Shown here piece by piece: positions 15,782 to 25,137 of a stretch of DNA of 64,000 nucleotides (position 1 is its first letter; every line of letters begins with the position of its first letter). Source of the DNA: JABDCD01 sp964469525 (GTDB taxonomy: Bacteria; Pseudomonadota; Alphaproteobacteria; Rickettsiales; SXRF01). The DNA lies in NCBI GenBank assembly GCA_964469525.1, contig CAYXYU010000002.1, positions 124,001 through 188,000 of the forward strand. The letters are read 5' to 3'. A model generated the notes under the pieces. It was not told where the DNA came from. It was given only the letters and a program-made list of their open reading frames with translations, and did no database searches. The translations under genes were made by a program, and so were the position numbers.

Positions 15782-16660
15782 GTGGATCATCGCCCGAAAT
15801 TCTTAATCCTATGCCCCATGCGCAGCGGCTCAACATGGCTGGAACTGCTGTTGAAAGAGGTGCCCGGAGTCTATTCCGACTTCGAGGTCAAATGGGCGCC
15901 CAATATGCAGAATTACGAAAAAATCAGGCACGATCTGCATATCTATCTTACCGGCCCCCACATGAACGTAAGCGACGAGTTGAGCAAACGCATGCCGGAA
16001 GGGGACATCGTCGGCAGCAAGCTGGTGCTGGATCACTTCGACTATTCCGATGAATCCCTGGCGGCGCTGAAAAAGACCATCCCGAAAGACATGAAGATCA
16101 TCTTCCTCTGGCGGCATCCGACCGATATCATCCTTTCCATCAAACGCGGCGTATCTAATAAACTGGGCAACCATGCCGGCAATACGAAAATGGAGAGCGA
16201 ACTGAAAAAAATGCAGCATATCTTCAATGATCGTGATTATGACGCGGATTTCTTCTTTTTCGACCGCCGGGATTTTCTGAAGGACATCCTGCTCTTTTCC
16301 CGCCAGCACTGCTGGTGCCGGTCGCTGGCGGCGCATGTGGATGATTTCATGGAAGTCGACTATAATGAGGTGAACAAAAGATTTACGGAAATCGTCCGGT
16401 TCATAGGCTCCGATGCGCCGGTTGCCGTGCTGGACGCGATTAAGAACAACCCCATCACCGTGAAAACAGGGCCAAAGGAAGAAGACAGGGCGGAGTATAT
16501 CCAAAAACACACCAACCTGGGCCGCACCGCTTATCTGTTTCATGGCAGGGACAGGTTGAATTACCAGCTTCTAATCATAGCCATGGGGCTGTATGGCTTT
16601 TATCGGAAATATCTGCGGTCGGGCAAAGGCGTGCAAAATTATGGAGCCACAGGGGGGTAG
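15782..16660 (+). CDS. sulfotransferase, third and divergent member
   Basis: The protein has 292 residues from a GTG that abuts the preceding TGA. The 5' PAPS loop is FLILCPMRSGSTWLELLL near the N-terminus, and IIFLWRHPTDIILSIKRG is the 3' phosphate-binding segment at about 104-121. The domain is smaller than in paralogues 1 and 2, without their N-terminal helical region, and resembles Stf0- or NodH-like carbohydrate sulfotransferases. It is therefore an independent acquisition of activity, not a third duplicate. Three sulfotransferases in a row point to a multiply sulfated glycan. Confidence 0.85.
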   Translation: MDHRPKFLILCPMRSGSTWLELLLKEVPGVYSDFEVKWAPNMQNYEKIRHDLHIYLTGPHMNVSDELSKRMPEGDIVGSKLVLDHFDYSDESLAALKKTIPKDMKIIFLWRHPTDIILSIKRGVSNKLGNHAGNTKMESELKKMQHIFNDRDYDADFFFFDRRDFLKDILLFSRQHCWCRSLAAHVDDFMEVDYNEVNKRFTEIVRFIGSDAPVAVLDAIKNNPITVKTGPKEEDRAEYIQKHTNLGRTAYLFHGRDRLNYQLLIIAMGLYGFYRKYLRSGKGVQNYGATGG

Positions 16661-16665
16661 AAGCA

Positions 16666-18699
16666 ATGAAATTCCATTTTTCCATTGCGGTCTGGGGGGA
16701 TTCGTTCATCGACGTTTTCACGAAGATCCACCTGCCGTCGCTGCTGTCGCCTGGCAACCTGCCCGCCTTTATCAAATCCTATCCGCTGGAATACCGCATC
16801 TACACCACGCCCGAGGATGCCCGGAAGATAAAGGAACTTGCAGCCTACAAACAATTCGCTGCGGTCATTCCCACCCGGATTTTTGCATCGGAGGTCACCG
16901 ATTTTTCCGATGTGGGGCTTACGCACCGGGTGTTCAACGATTTCATGCGAATCGCGCTGGCGGATGCCGAGGCGGAAGGCGCATCTATTTTCATGAACAA
17001 CCCGGATACGTGCTGGGGCGACGGCTCCTTCGCCCATATCGCCAAACTGATCGGCGAGGGGAAAAAATGCATCCTGAATTCCGCCATCCGCAGTGACAAG
17101 GACGCCTTCATCCAGGCGGCATACGATGCCTATCCGTTAAACGAGGATGGTTCCCTCACCATCGGCAGGCCCGCGCTGGCCAAACTCGGCTACGACAACA
17201 TCCATCCCTACCAGCGAACGACCGTGTGGGGGCAGGAACACACCTCGCTGATGCCGTCGCCTGTCATTACGCCGGTCGGCGATGAGGGGTTCATCCTCAA
17301 CATGGCGCACCTGGGCACGCTGTGCACCATTTCCTCCAAACTGAACCAGGATTTCGCGACCACCACGGACGGCGATTACGTGAACCGGGTGTTCGACAAT
17401 GTGAACGATATACACATAATCGATAACAGCGACGATGTATGCGTCATGGAGTTGAGCGACAGCAGGCGCTACGTGAATAACATCGTAAAGGATTTTCCGC
17501 TTGATGAGACGCAGGTGGCGGAATACCTGCTGACGACGGCAAGCTGGGAGACCTACTCCCTTCACAACTTCAGAAAAAACCTGATCTATAGCTGGAAGCC
17601 CCGGACCAGAAAACTATGGGCCGCCGCCGCCGAAGAAGTATCACGGCGGAATGAGCATATTCTCAACATCCGGCAAGTGCGCCTGTGGGTACGCAAACTG
17701 AAGGAAGCGGCATTTGACAAGGATCTGCTGTACCTGGTTCAGTTCGTTTTCACCCAGACGAATTTTGCCGCCCAGATGGGGCCAAACTGCCCGAGGCTCC
17801 TCAACCTGCCGACCCTGGAACATGTCCGCAAATTCCTTGAGCGGAAGAGGAAAAAAAACAAGGTGCAGGCGCTGGCCAACCTGCTGAACAGCGCCATTAT
17901 GCCGCTTTCTCCCTCCCATAGCGGCAAAGCAGATGCCACGGAGAACTTTGCACGCCTGCAGCAATCGGATACCTATGGTTATCTTGCCGATGCCGTGGAG
18001 GTAAAGCGGTATTATATCGAACAGGATATGATCAGGATCCACCGCCGGGAAATCGCGGAAGCTTCCGTCAAGCCGCTGAAAAAAGCACTGCTGGTGCAGG
18101 ATGTTTGCGGGAAAAAAGGCGGACTGAGGACTGATACATTAAGGCAGAAATACCTGCTAGCCGGCATTATCGCGCATTTTTTTCTGTGCTTCGGCTCCGC
18201 GAAGAACATTCATATCCACCTGCTACGGTTCGGCCTGAAAGAACATTACCTGGCTTCCATTTACGTAAAGACGGTCAAGGAAATAGGCGTCATCCGCGGC
18301 TCATGGTATATACTGCTGATGCTGTTCCTCGTGGCAGTGCATTTCCTGCGTCACCTATGCCGCCGCAAACCGCTTTCCAACGAAGCCCTACAACTCCAAC
18401 CAGATGACATTCCTATTAATGTCACGGAAAGGCTGACCTCGATATTCCACACCATGCCGGTAGCGGTGGATCAGCTAAGCCATAATGCCAATAGCGTGTT
18501 TTTCATGGCAATGCTGCTGGCAAGGAAAAATCACCTAATCTCTGCGTTCATTCTGGCGAAGCTATCATCCTTTGTCCACCCCGGGCATCCGCCGGTCGAG
18601 GATTTCCTGTTGAGCCTGAAGACCAACGATGAGCTGGAAAGAATCCTGGGGCCCAGTAATGAAAACGCTTCCGGAATCCTGGAGCCGGTTGCCGCATAG
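16666..18699 (+). CDS. 677-residue glycan-locus protein, possibly a glycosyltransferase, unknown
   Basis: The N-terminal third (MKFHFSIAVWGDSFIDVFTK, then LPSLLSPGNLP and EYRIYTTPEDARKI) looks like a nucleotide-sugar or glycosyltransferase-like Rossmann/GT-A start that I half recognise from other alphaproteobacterial glycan loci. The middle is helical and basic. One strong hydrophobic segment (SWYILLMLFLVAVHFL) lies at about 546-561, followed by a hydrophilic C-terminus. No DxD motif is certain. It sits five bases after the third sulfotransferase and 10 bp before the aminotransferase, so it belongs to this operon. Chain assembly or transfer is a guess from context. Confidence 0.55.
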   Translation: MKFHFSIAVWGDSFIDVFTKIHLPSLLSPGNLPAFIKSYPLEYRIYTTPEDARKIKELAAYKQFAAVIPTRIFASEVTDFSDVGLTHRVFNDFMRIALADAEAEGASIFMNNPDTCWGDGSFAHIAKLIGEGKKCILNSAIRSDKDAFIQAAYDAYPLNEDGSLTIGRPALAKLGYDNIHPYQRTTVWGQEHTSLMPSPVITPVGDEGFILNMAHLGTLCTISSKLNQDFATTTDGDYVNRVFDNVNDIHIIDNSDDVCVMELSDSRRYVNNIVKDFPLDETQVAEYLLTTASWETYSLHNFRKNLIYSWKPRTRKLWAAAAEEVSRRNEHILNIRQVRLWVRKLKEAAFDKDLLYLVQFVFTQTNFAAQMGPNCPRLLNLPTLEHVRKFLERKRKKNKVQALANLLNSAIMPLSPSHSGKADATENFARLQQSDTYGYLADAVEVKRYYIEQDMIRIHRREIAEASVKPLKKALLVQDVCGKKGGLRTDTLRQKYLLAGIIAHFFLCFGSAKNIHIHLLRFGLKEHYLASIYVKTVKEIGVIRGSWYILLMLFLVAVHFLRHLCRRKPLSNEALQLQPDDIPINVTERLTSIFHTMPVAVDQLSHNANSVFFMAMLLARKNHLISAFILAKLSSFVHPGHPPVEDFLLSLKTNDELERILGPSNENASGILEPVAA

Positions 18700-18709
18700 A
18701 AGGAATGTC

Positions 18710-19810
18710 ATGAATTACAAAGTGCCGTTCAATGATTTAAGCGTGCCCGATTCGGGGAAACGCGCACGCTATCTACAGGCTATCGATAGAGTATTGCAGC
18801 ATGGAAGAATCCTGCTCGGCCCCGAAGTTAACGAACTGGAAGAGAAGCTGGCGCAGTTCTGCCACCGGAAATACGCCATCGGCGTCGGATCCGGTACCGA
18901 TGCGCTGATCATTGCCCTGCTGGCGGCGGATATCGGGAAGGGGGATGAAGTGATTTTAGGAGCCATGTCTTGGATCGCTTCTGCCACCGCCATCAAAATG
19001 GTGGGCGCCAGTCCGGTGTTCGTGGACGTGAATGCGCATGGCAATATTTCCCCGGGGGAAGTGGCCAAGGCGATTTCTCCCCGGACGAAAGCGATTCTCA
19101 CCGTCAATTACTCTGGGAAAATCGCAGAGATGGAGTCTCTCATTGAAATCGTCTCCGCCCATCAATTACTGCTGATCGAGGATGCGGCGCAGGCATTTGG
19201 TGCGATGCGAAAGGGACACATGGCCGGGAGTTATGGCATCATGTCCTGCTTCAGCATGAATCCGATGAAAGTGTTCGGCGCGTTCGGGGAAGCCGGCGCG
19301 GTGATGACAGACTCCGCCGACCTGCGGAACCGGCTGGAGGAGCTGCGCTACAACGGGATGCGGAACCGGACGGTGTCGATACAGCCCAGCATCAACGCCC
19401 GCATCGATACCATTCACGCGGCGACTCTGTTGCTGCAGCTGGATGAATTCCAGGCCAATATCGCGCGCCGTAGGGAAATCGCCGGTCTGTATGACCGTCA
19501 TATCGCCGACAGCGTCCTCAAGCCGGCGCAGGAGAAGGATTGCCTGGATACCTATTTCTGTTATCCTATCCGGGTGAAGGACAGGGACAGGGTCATGGAT
19601 GCGCTTACCCGGAGCGGCATAGAGTGCAAAAAGCGCGAGTGGGATTATCTGCCGGATCATCCTTCGATGAAGGGGGAAAAGGTGGTATCGAGCGAAAATG
19701 CCCGTATGTTTTCCGAATCCATGATCTGTCTGCCGATATACGATAAGCTGCTTAACGATCAGGTCATGTATGTCGCAGAGGAGGTAAACCGTGCAGTCCT
19801 CAACAGCTAA
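18710..19810 (+). CDS. DegT/DnrJ/EryC1/StrS-family PLP aminotransferase
   Basis: The ATG at 18710 is chosen because AGAAGGA lies just upstream; the frame opens earlier but overlaps the previous gene. The product has 366 residues. GVGSGTDALIIAL and IEDAAQAFGA are the cofactor-phosphate and Asp sites. The Schiff-base Lys lies in SMNPMKVFGAFGEAG, where the more usual S-F-H-P-T-K is altered but the Lys remains. These enzymes aminate keto sugars on nucleotide carriers. The amine could be the target of the formyltransferase at 10102. The 3' end overlaps the cupin gene by 20 bases. Confidence 0.88.
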   Translation: MNYKVPFNDLSVPDSGKRARYLQAIDRVLQHGRILLGPEVNELEEKLAQFCHRKYAIGVGSGTDALIIALLAADIGKGDEVILGAMSWIASATAIKMVGASPVFVDVNAHGNISPGEVAKAISPRTKAILTVNYSGKIAEMESLIEIVSAHQLLLIEDAAQAFGAMRKGHMAGSYGIMSCFSMNPMKVFGAFGEAGAVMTDSADLRNRLEELRYNGMRNRTVSIQPSINARIDTIHAATLLLQLDEFQANIARRREIAGLYDRHIADSVLKPAQEKDCLDTYFCYPIRVKDRDRVMDALTRSGIECKKREWDYLPDHPSMKGEKVVSSENARMFSESMICLPIYDKLLNDQVMYVAEEVNRAVLNS

Positions 19811-20312
19811 AGCTATGACTATACATAATAATCAGCTGCCGTCCGAGATCACGGCGGAAGCCTTGGTGGAACTCAAGTCGATGGCGGTGCAGTCTTCCCG
19901 GAAAAGGGCGCGCATCATCATGCATGATGGTCACGACGATCCCATGCAGGAGATGCTGATCGCGCTTACCAGAGACTCCTATGTCATGCCGCACAGGCAG
20001 ATCGATCGGGTAAAGACCTACATCGTGCTGGAAGGAACGTTGCTGCTGGTCTTCTTTACCGATGGTGGGGATATCCAATCCGTGCATCGGCTGAGCAGGG
20101 AGGAGACCGGCATTATCCGGTTCCTTACGAATGCATGGCATACCGTGGTGAGCCTGTCGGAATCGTGCGTATATATGGAGATCGCCCAGGGTCCGTTCGA
20201 AGGCAGCCAGTGGGCAGGCTGGGCACCGAAGGATGAGAATTCCACAGAAGCCATGGAGTTCATGGAGCGTTTACGCGCTTTGACTCCGGACCGGCAGGCC
20301 AAGGCTTTTTAA
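19791..20312 (+). CDS. WbuC-family cupin fold metalloprotein
   Basis: The GTG at 19791 has a near-ideal AGGAGG six bases upstream, so it is preferred over the ATG at 19815. The product has 173 residues with a cupin barrel: RIIMHDGHDDPMQEMLIAL, then MPHRQIDRVKTYIVLEG and AWHTVVSLSESCVYMEI, the arrangement seen in WbuC proteins of O-antigen loci. The biochemical role of WbuC is not established; a metal-dependent sugar isomerase or sensor has been suggested for cupins of this type. It is the last gene of the sulfated-glycan operon. Confidence 0.82.
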   Translation: MQSSTAKAMTIHNNQLPSEITAEALVELKSMAVQSSRKRARIIMHDGHDDPMQEMLIALTRDSYVMPHRQIDRVKTYIVLEGTLLLVFFTDGGDIQSVHRLSREETGIIRFLTNAWHTVVSLSESCVYMEIAQGPFEGSQWAGWAPKDENSTEAMEFMERLRALTPDRQAKAF

Positions 20313-20346
20313 AACTTCCAGGCACCATTACTCATACTCAACTGCG

Positions 20347-20372
20347 GCCAGCCCCCTGGAACGGGGGATGGC
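20347..20372 (+). terminator. GC-rich hairpin after the glycan operon
   Basis: GCCAGCCCCCTGGAACGGGG continues as GGATGGC, giving a stem with a CCCCC/GGGGG core and TGGAAC loop. There is no clean T run after it, so intrinsic termination would be weak. It lies 35 bases past the cupin stop and before the next transcription unit. Confidence 0.35.
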
Positions 20373-20435
20373 ATCAGTTTCCCATTGTTATTAAAATAGT
20401 GTCTAATCAATCGGAAACGGTGTTATAATTAAAAA

Positions 20436-23400
20436 ATGGCACAAGCCGCAACAAAGCTCAAAGACGTTTCGTTAGAAGATAAATTCACGCTGGAGCAGGG
20501 GCAGACCTTCATGTCCGGCCTGCAGGCGCTGGCGCGTATTCCCATTGTGCAGCGCAAACGCGACATCGCGGCGGGGCTGAATACCGGCGGATTTATTTCC
20601 GGCTATCGCGGCTCACCCTTAGGCGCGCTCGACCGCGAGCTGGCGCGGGCCAACCGCTATTACAAGGATCTCGATATCGTGTTCCTGCCCGGCGTCAACG
20701 AGGACCTCGCGGCGACCGCCGTGTGGGGCACGCAGCAGGTAGGGTTACTCCCCGGCGCCAAAAAAGACGGGGTGTTCGGCGTCTGGTACGGCAAATCCCC
20801 CGGCGTTGACCGCAGCGCCGATGTGATACGCCACGCCAATGCCAACGGCACGGCGCCGCTCGGCGGCGTGCTCGCCATCGTCGGCGACGATCACGGCTGC
20901 AAATCCTCGACGCTGGCCTGCCAGAGCGACCATGTGCTGTATGCGATGCAGATACCGACGCTGTATCCCTACAGCCTTTCCGAATTCGTCGAATATGGAT
21001 TGCTCGGCATTGCGATGAGCCGCTATTCGGGCTGCTGGACCGCGCTCAAAGTCACCAGCGCCACGGTGGAAACCTCCGGCACGGTCGACCTCACCCGCGA
21101 AACCCGCGAGATATTGCTGCCGACCGCCGACGAGTTCACCATGCCGCCCGGCGGCGTGCATATCCGCCTGCAGGATACGCCGCACGATATCGACTGGCGG
21201 CTGCAGAATTTCAAGCCGTTCGCCTGCCATGCGTTTGCGCGCAAGAACAAGCTCGACCGCACGGTGATCGATTCGCCAAGGCCGCGCTTCGGCATCATCA
21301 CCGCCGGCAAATCGTACGGCGATGTGCGTCAGGCGCTGACCGATCTCGGCATTACCGATGACGTGGCGCGCGATATCGGACTCCGCGTCTACAAGGTCGG
21401 CATGACCTGGCCGCTGGAGCCGCGCGGCGTGCGCGCGTTCGTCGAGGGGCTGGAGGAAGTGCTGATCGTCGAAGAGAAGCGCGAGTTCATCGAATATCAG
21501 CTCAAGCAGAATATCTATAATTGGGAAGCTGGCCGCCGCCCGCCGGTGATTGTCGGGAAATATGATGAGCAGGGGGAGCATCTGCTGCCGCTCGACAACG
21601 ACCATTCGGTCGGCATGGTCACGCATGTGATCGCCAAGCGGCTCAATCGCTTTTATCACAACGACAAGGTCGAAAAAGCGCTGAAATTCTATGACGACTT
21701 CAAGGAGCGCGAAAAGGATTACCTGCCGCCGTCACAGCGCAAGCCTTATTATTGCGCCGGCTGCCCGCACAACACCTCGACCAAAGTGCCGGACGGCAGT
21801 TTCGCCATGGTCGGCATCGGCTGCCATTACATGGTGCAGTGGATGGACCGCAACTCGGCGCTGTGCACGCACATGGGCGGCGAGGGCGTGCCGTGGGTGG
21901 GCGCTGCGCCGTTTTCCGAGACCAAACATATTTTCGCCAATCTTGGCGACGGCACCTATTTCCATTCCGGCATCGTCGCCATCCGCCAGGCCGTCGCCGC
22001 GAAGGTGAACATCACCTACAAGATCCTCTATAACGACGCGGTGGCGATGACCGGCGGGCAGGCGGTGGACGGCGACATGCCGGTATACCGCGTGGCACAG
22101 CAGGTGATGGCCGAGGGTGTTTCGAAATGCTGGATCGTCACGGAAAATCCCGAGCTGTATAACGATCGCAGTAATATCCCCGCCGACGTGCCGGTGCTGC
22201 ACCGCAAATGGATGGACAATGTCCAGAAGGAAGCGCGCGACACGCCGGGCACCACGATCATTATTTACGACCAGACCTGCGCCGCCGAAAAACGCCGTCG
22301 CAGGAAGCGCGGCAAATATCCCGACCCGGCCAAGCGCGTGTTCATCAACAAGGCGGTGTGCGAAGGCTGCGGCGATTGCAGCGTGCAGTCGAACTGCATG
22401 GCGGTGCAGCCGCTGGAAACCGAATACGGCCGCAAGCGCACCATCAACCAGTCGATGTGCAACAAGGATTTTTCCTGCCTGAAAGGCTTCTGCCCGTCTT
22501 TCGTCACCGTGCTGGGCGGCGAGCCGCGCAAGACCAAGGCGCAGGGCACGGAAGATATGTTCAGCGCGCTGCCCGCGCCGAACGTGCCGGAGATGGGCGA
22601 GCACCAGCCGTATAATATCATGGTGACCGGTATCGGCGGCACCGGCGTGCTGACCATCGGCGCGCTGCTCGGCATGGCGGCGCACATGGAAGGCAAGCAT
22701 TGCCGCGTGCTCGACCAGACGGGACTCGCGCAAAAAGGCGGCGAGGTGCTGTCGCATGTGCGGCTGGCGAAAAGCCTCGACGACATCAGCACCGGCCACA
22801 TCACCACCGGCGGCTCCGACCTCATCATGGCGTGCGATATCGTGGCGGCGGTCGGCAAGGTAGCACATGAAACCCTGAATCCCGAGCGCACCAAGGCCGT
22901 CATCAACACCGATAACACGCCGGTTGCCGAGTTCGTGACCAATAACAGTGTTGATTTCCACCAGGCGCAGGTGCGGAATGAAATTATTTCGACCACGCGC
23001 AAAGGCGCGCAATATTTCGTGCCGGCGTCGTCCTACGCGATGGAACTGATGGGCGATGAGATCGCCACCAATATTTTCATGCTGGGCTATGCGTGGCAGC
23101 TGGGGCTTATTCCGCTGAAGGGCGAGAGCATCGAGCAGGCGATCGAGCTGAATGGTGTGGCGATCCCCGCCAATAAACGCGCCTTCAGCTTCGGGCGCCT
23201 CGCCGCGCATGATCCCGCCGCCATCGAAAAAATGCTGGCCGATGTGCGCGAAGAGCTGTACGAGCCGATCTCTGAGACGCTGGAAGAAGTGATCGCCAAG
23301 CGCAAAGAATATCTCACTGGCTATCAGAATGCCCGCTACGCCGCGCGTTATGCGAATGCGGTGGCCGACATCAAAGCGGCCGAGGAAGCGCTGCAAACGG

Positions 23401-23939
23401 GCGGCCTGCCGGTCACCGAGGCGGCGGCGCGCTATTACCACAAGGTGCTTGCCTATAAGGATGAGTATGAGGTGGCGCGGCTGTTCACCGACGGGCATTT
23501 CATGGAAGAGCTGAAAGCGACGTTCCAGGGAGATTACAAGATCCGCTTCAATCTCGCGCCGCCGATCATGGAACAGATGGACCCGGCCACCGGCCGCCCG
23601 AAGAAACGCGAATTCGGCGCCTGGATGCTGCCCGCGTTTTCGGTGCTGGCGAAATTCAAATTCCTGCGCGGCACGCCGTTCGATATGTTCGGTTACCACC
23701 ATGACCGCCGCGCCGAACGCAAACTGATCAACGATTACGAGGCGGATATCGCGCTGGTCAAAGCCAAGTTACGCCGGGATACGATCGACCTCTGCGCCGA
23801 GCTGCTGTCGGTGCCCGACGATATAAGCGGCTACGGGCCGATCAAGGAAGCGAACCTGAAAGCGGCGATGCAAAAACGCGCCGAACTGCGCTATATGCTC
23901 GAAAACGGCGTAACACGCGACCAGAAGAAGGTGGCGTGA
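20436..23939 (+). CDS. indolepyruvate ferredoxin oxidoreductase, fused alpha/beta (2-oxoacid oxidoreductase)
   Basis: This 1167-residue protein combines all domains of an IOR-type enzyme. Residues 1-400 form the pyrimidine-binding domain (GGFISGYRGSPLGALD, LPGVNEDLAATA). A TPP-binding part follows with CPHNTSTKVP and ANLGDGTYFHSG. A ferredoxin-like Cys cluster (VCEGCGDCSVQSNC, then CNKDFSCLKGFCPSF) lies at about 650-690. The gamma domain comes next (GIGGTGVLTIGALLGMAAHM). It would oxidatively decarboxylate aryl or branched 2-oxoacids to acyl-CoA using ferredoxin. Transcription probably starts at a TATAAT-like box near 20425. A role in amino-acid breakdown fits the leucine catabolic genes downstream, although an AT-rich insertion separates them. 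Confidence 0.93.
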   Translation: MAQAATKLKDVSLEDKFTLEQGQTFMSGLQALARIPIVQRKRDIAAGLNTGGFISGYRGSPLGALDRELARANRYYKDLDIVFLPGVNEDLAATAVWGTQQVGLLPGAKKDGVFGVWYGKSPGVDRSADVIRHANANGTAPLGGVLAIVGDDHGCKSSTLACQSDHVLYAMQIPTLYPYSLSEFVEYGLLGIAMSRYSGCWTALKVTSATVETSGTVDLTRETREILLPTADEFTMPPGGVHIRLQDTPHDIDWRLQNFKPFACHAFARKNKLDRTVIDSPRPRFGIITAGKSYGDVRQALTDLGITDDVARDIGLRVYKVGMTWPLEPRGVRAFVEGLEEVLIVEEKREFIEYQLKQNIYNWEAGRRPPVIVGKYDEQGEHLLPLDNDHSVGMVTHVIAKRLNRFYHNDKVEKALKFYDDFKEREKDYLPPSQRKPYYCAGCPHNTSTKVPDGSFAMVGIGCHYMVQWMDRNSALCTHMGGEGVPWVGAAPFSETKHIFANLGDGTYFHSGIVAIRQAVAAKVNITYKILYNDAVAMTGGQAVDGDMPVYRVAQQVMAEGVSKCWIVTENPELYNDRSNIPADVPVLHRKWMDNVQKEARDTPGTTIIIYDQTCAAEKRRRRKRGKYPDPAKRVFINKAVCEGCGDCSVQSNCMAVQPLETEYGRKRTINQSMCNKDFSCLKGFCPSFVTVLGGEPRKTKAQGTEDMFSALPAPNVPEMGEHQPYNIMVTGIGGTGVLTIGALLGMAAHMEGKHCRVLDQTGLAQKGGEVLSHVRLAKSLDDISTGHITTGGSDLIMACDIVAAVGKVAHETLNPERTKAVINTDNTPVAEFVTNNSVDFHQAQVRNEIISTTRKGAQYFVPASSYAMELMGDEIATNIFMLGYAWQLGLIPLKGESIEQAIELNGVAIPANKRAFSFGRLAAHDPAAIEKMLADVREELYEPISETLEEVIAKRKEYLTGYQNARYAARYANAVADIKAAEEALQTGGLPVTEAAARYYHKVLAYKDEYEVARLFTDGHFMEELKATFQGDYKIRFNLAPPIMEQMDPATGRPKKREFGAWMLPAFSVLAKFKFLRGTPFDMFGYHHDRRAERKLINDYEADIALVKAKLRRDTIDLCAELLSVPDDISGYGPIKEANLKAAMQKRAELRYMLENGVTRDQKKVA

Positions 23940-23973
23940 AAATCCAAAAACCTTGGTTCGTATATCTAATGAG

Positions 23974-25047
23974 TTATGTTAGTGCAGATGGATGAATCTT
24001 AGTTTTATCAATCCCGTGAGCAGTGCATAACATTTCTATATTTTGACGGTACCATTCCGGCGCATAAGGATTAAGGTAAATAGCCTCTATCAAAATGTTT
24101 GGATCTACTTTTATACGAAGATGAGGAGAAATTTTACCAGAATCGCGATTGGCCCACACTATGCAGCGCAATTCTTGTTCATAAGCATAGCCATGAGATT
24201 TATGAAGGTAATGCCAATACATATTGTCTCGAGGAATGATTGCTCGCTGCCTATCAATATACCTTACTTTGCCAATGTTAACTCGCTCCTTATGACCATA
24301 ATAAGACCATTCTTCGTCAATAATCGCATCACATAATCTGCTGTATGTAGATTGTATGCCTACTCCAAAAACATCTGCATAGATTTTCCACATAGCAAAG
24401 TTTTCATGCTCCGCCATGTGCCAACAATTAATGAAGTTCTTCTTGATTTGTGTATCCTCATTATATTTATTTGCCTGCTGATCCATTTCAGCCATCATCT
24501 GATAAGTATAGCCATCTGCAATTGGCGGTAAATTTAGCTTGCCATGTAAAATGGCATCATTGATTGCTTTCGAATACGGTGTAAAATATTGGCCTTCATA
24601 CTTATCAAATCGCCTCAAATCATCTGCGCGCGCAAAAAACAAGGTTTCTGTTTGCAAGAAATCTAATAATTTTGGGAGATCTATATATCTCCATATCCGA
24701 GCATTATGATCTGCCGGCTCCTCAAAGCATTCGTGATAAAGATAATCGGGATCTAATGTATTATTGCTAAAACGATCAGTGAAACATTTTTCTATCTTGC
24801 CTACGCGCCAAGGTGGAACCTTGTAAGCAAGTAATTTGATATTTTGATTTGGATAATTATCCAAAAAATTTATCAATTCATCAAAAATGGCTGCAAGACT
24901 ATCCTGATCATTATGCGCTACGTATTCTTGGATGATGTTCAGCTTATTTCTCTTGGCGTATTCAATTATTCTGCGCTGATAGCTTTCACTTGTATGCCCA
25001 AGCGAAATATCTTCTGCTGATATCCAGTGGAGAATAATTGTGTCCAT
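23974..25047 (-). CDS. DUF2971 protein with a resolvase-like N-terminus, unknown
   Basis: The protein has 357 residues. Residues about 115-345 fit DUF2971: WRYIDLPKLLDFLQTETLFF, INCWHMAEHENFAMWKIYAD, GVGIQSTYSRLCDAI, IGKVRYID and AYEQELRCIVWANRD. Residues 1-80 (WISAEDISLGHTSESYQRR, EYAKRNKLNIIQEYV) follow the strand-helix pattern of serine-resolvase catalytic domains, but the catalytic Arg appears lost, so this part would be inactive; that comparison is tentative. The gene is AT-rich, opposite in direction to its neighbours and sits alone between metabolic genes: a recent insertion. DUF2971 has no settled function; it often occurs in variable regions. Confidence 0.65.
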   Translation of the reverse strand: MDTIILHWISAEDISLGHTSESYQRRIIEYAKRNKLNIIQEYVAHNDQDSLAAIFDELINFLDNYPNQNIKLLAYKVPPWRVGKIEKCFTDRFSNNTLDPDYLYHECFEEPADHNARIWRYIDLPKLLDFLQTETLFFARADDLRRFDKYEGQYFTPYSKAINDAILHGKLNLPPIADGYTYQMMAEMDQQANKYNEDTQIKKNFINCWHMAEHENFAMWKIYADVFGVGIQSTYSRLCDAIIDEEWSYYGHKERVNIGKVRYIDRQRAIIPRDNMYWHYLHKSHGYAYEQELRCIVWANRDSGKISPHLRIKVDPNILIEAIYLNPYAPEWYRQNIEMLCTAHGIDKTKIHPSALT

Positions 25048-25137
25048 TGGCTAGGTATAGGTTCAAATTGGGTTGATTTGAACAGTTTTAATAACATATT
25101 GAAATCTAAAAATTTGTCTTGGTCGCCGGGGCTGGAT

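Noticed and set aside
20745..21659. 304-codon minus-strand frame
   Set aside because: Shadow of the N-terminal half of the indolepyruvate oxidoreductase.
21732..23702. 656-codon open frame on the minus strand
   Set aside because: It is the antisense shadow of the indolepyruvate oxidoreductase gene; composition is His/Arg-rich as expected from GC-rich third-position effects, with no domain.
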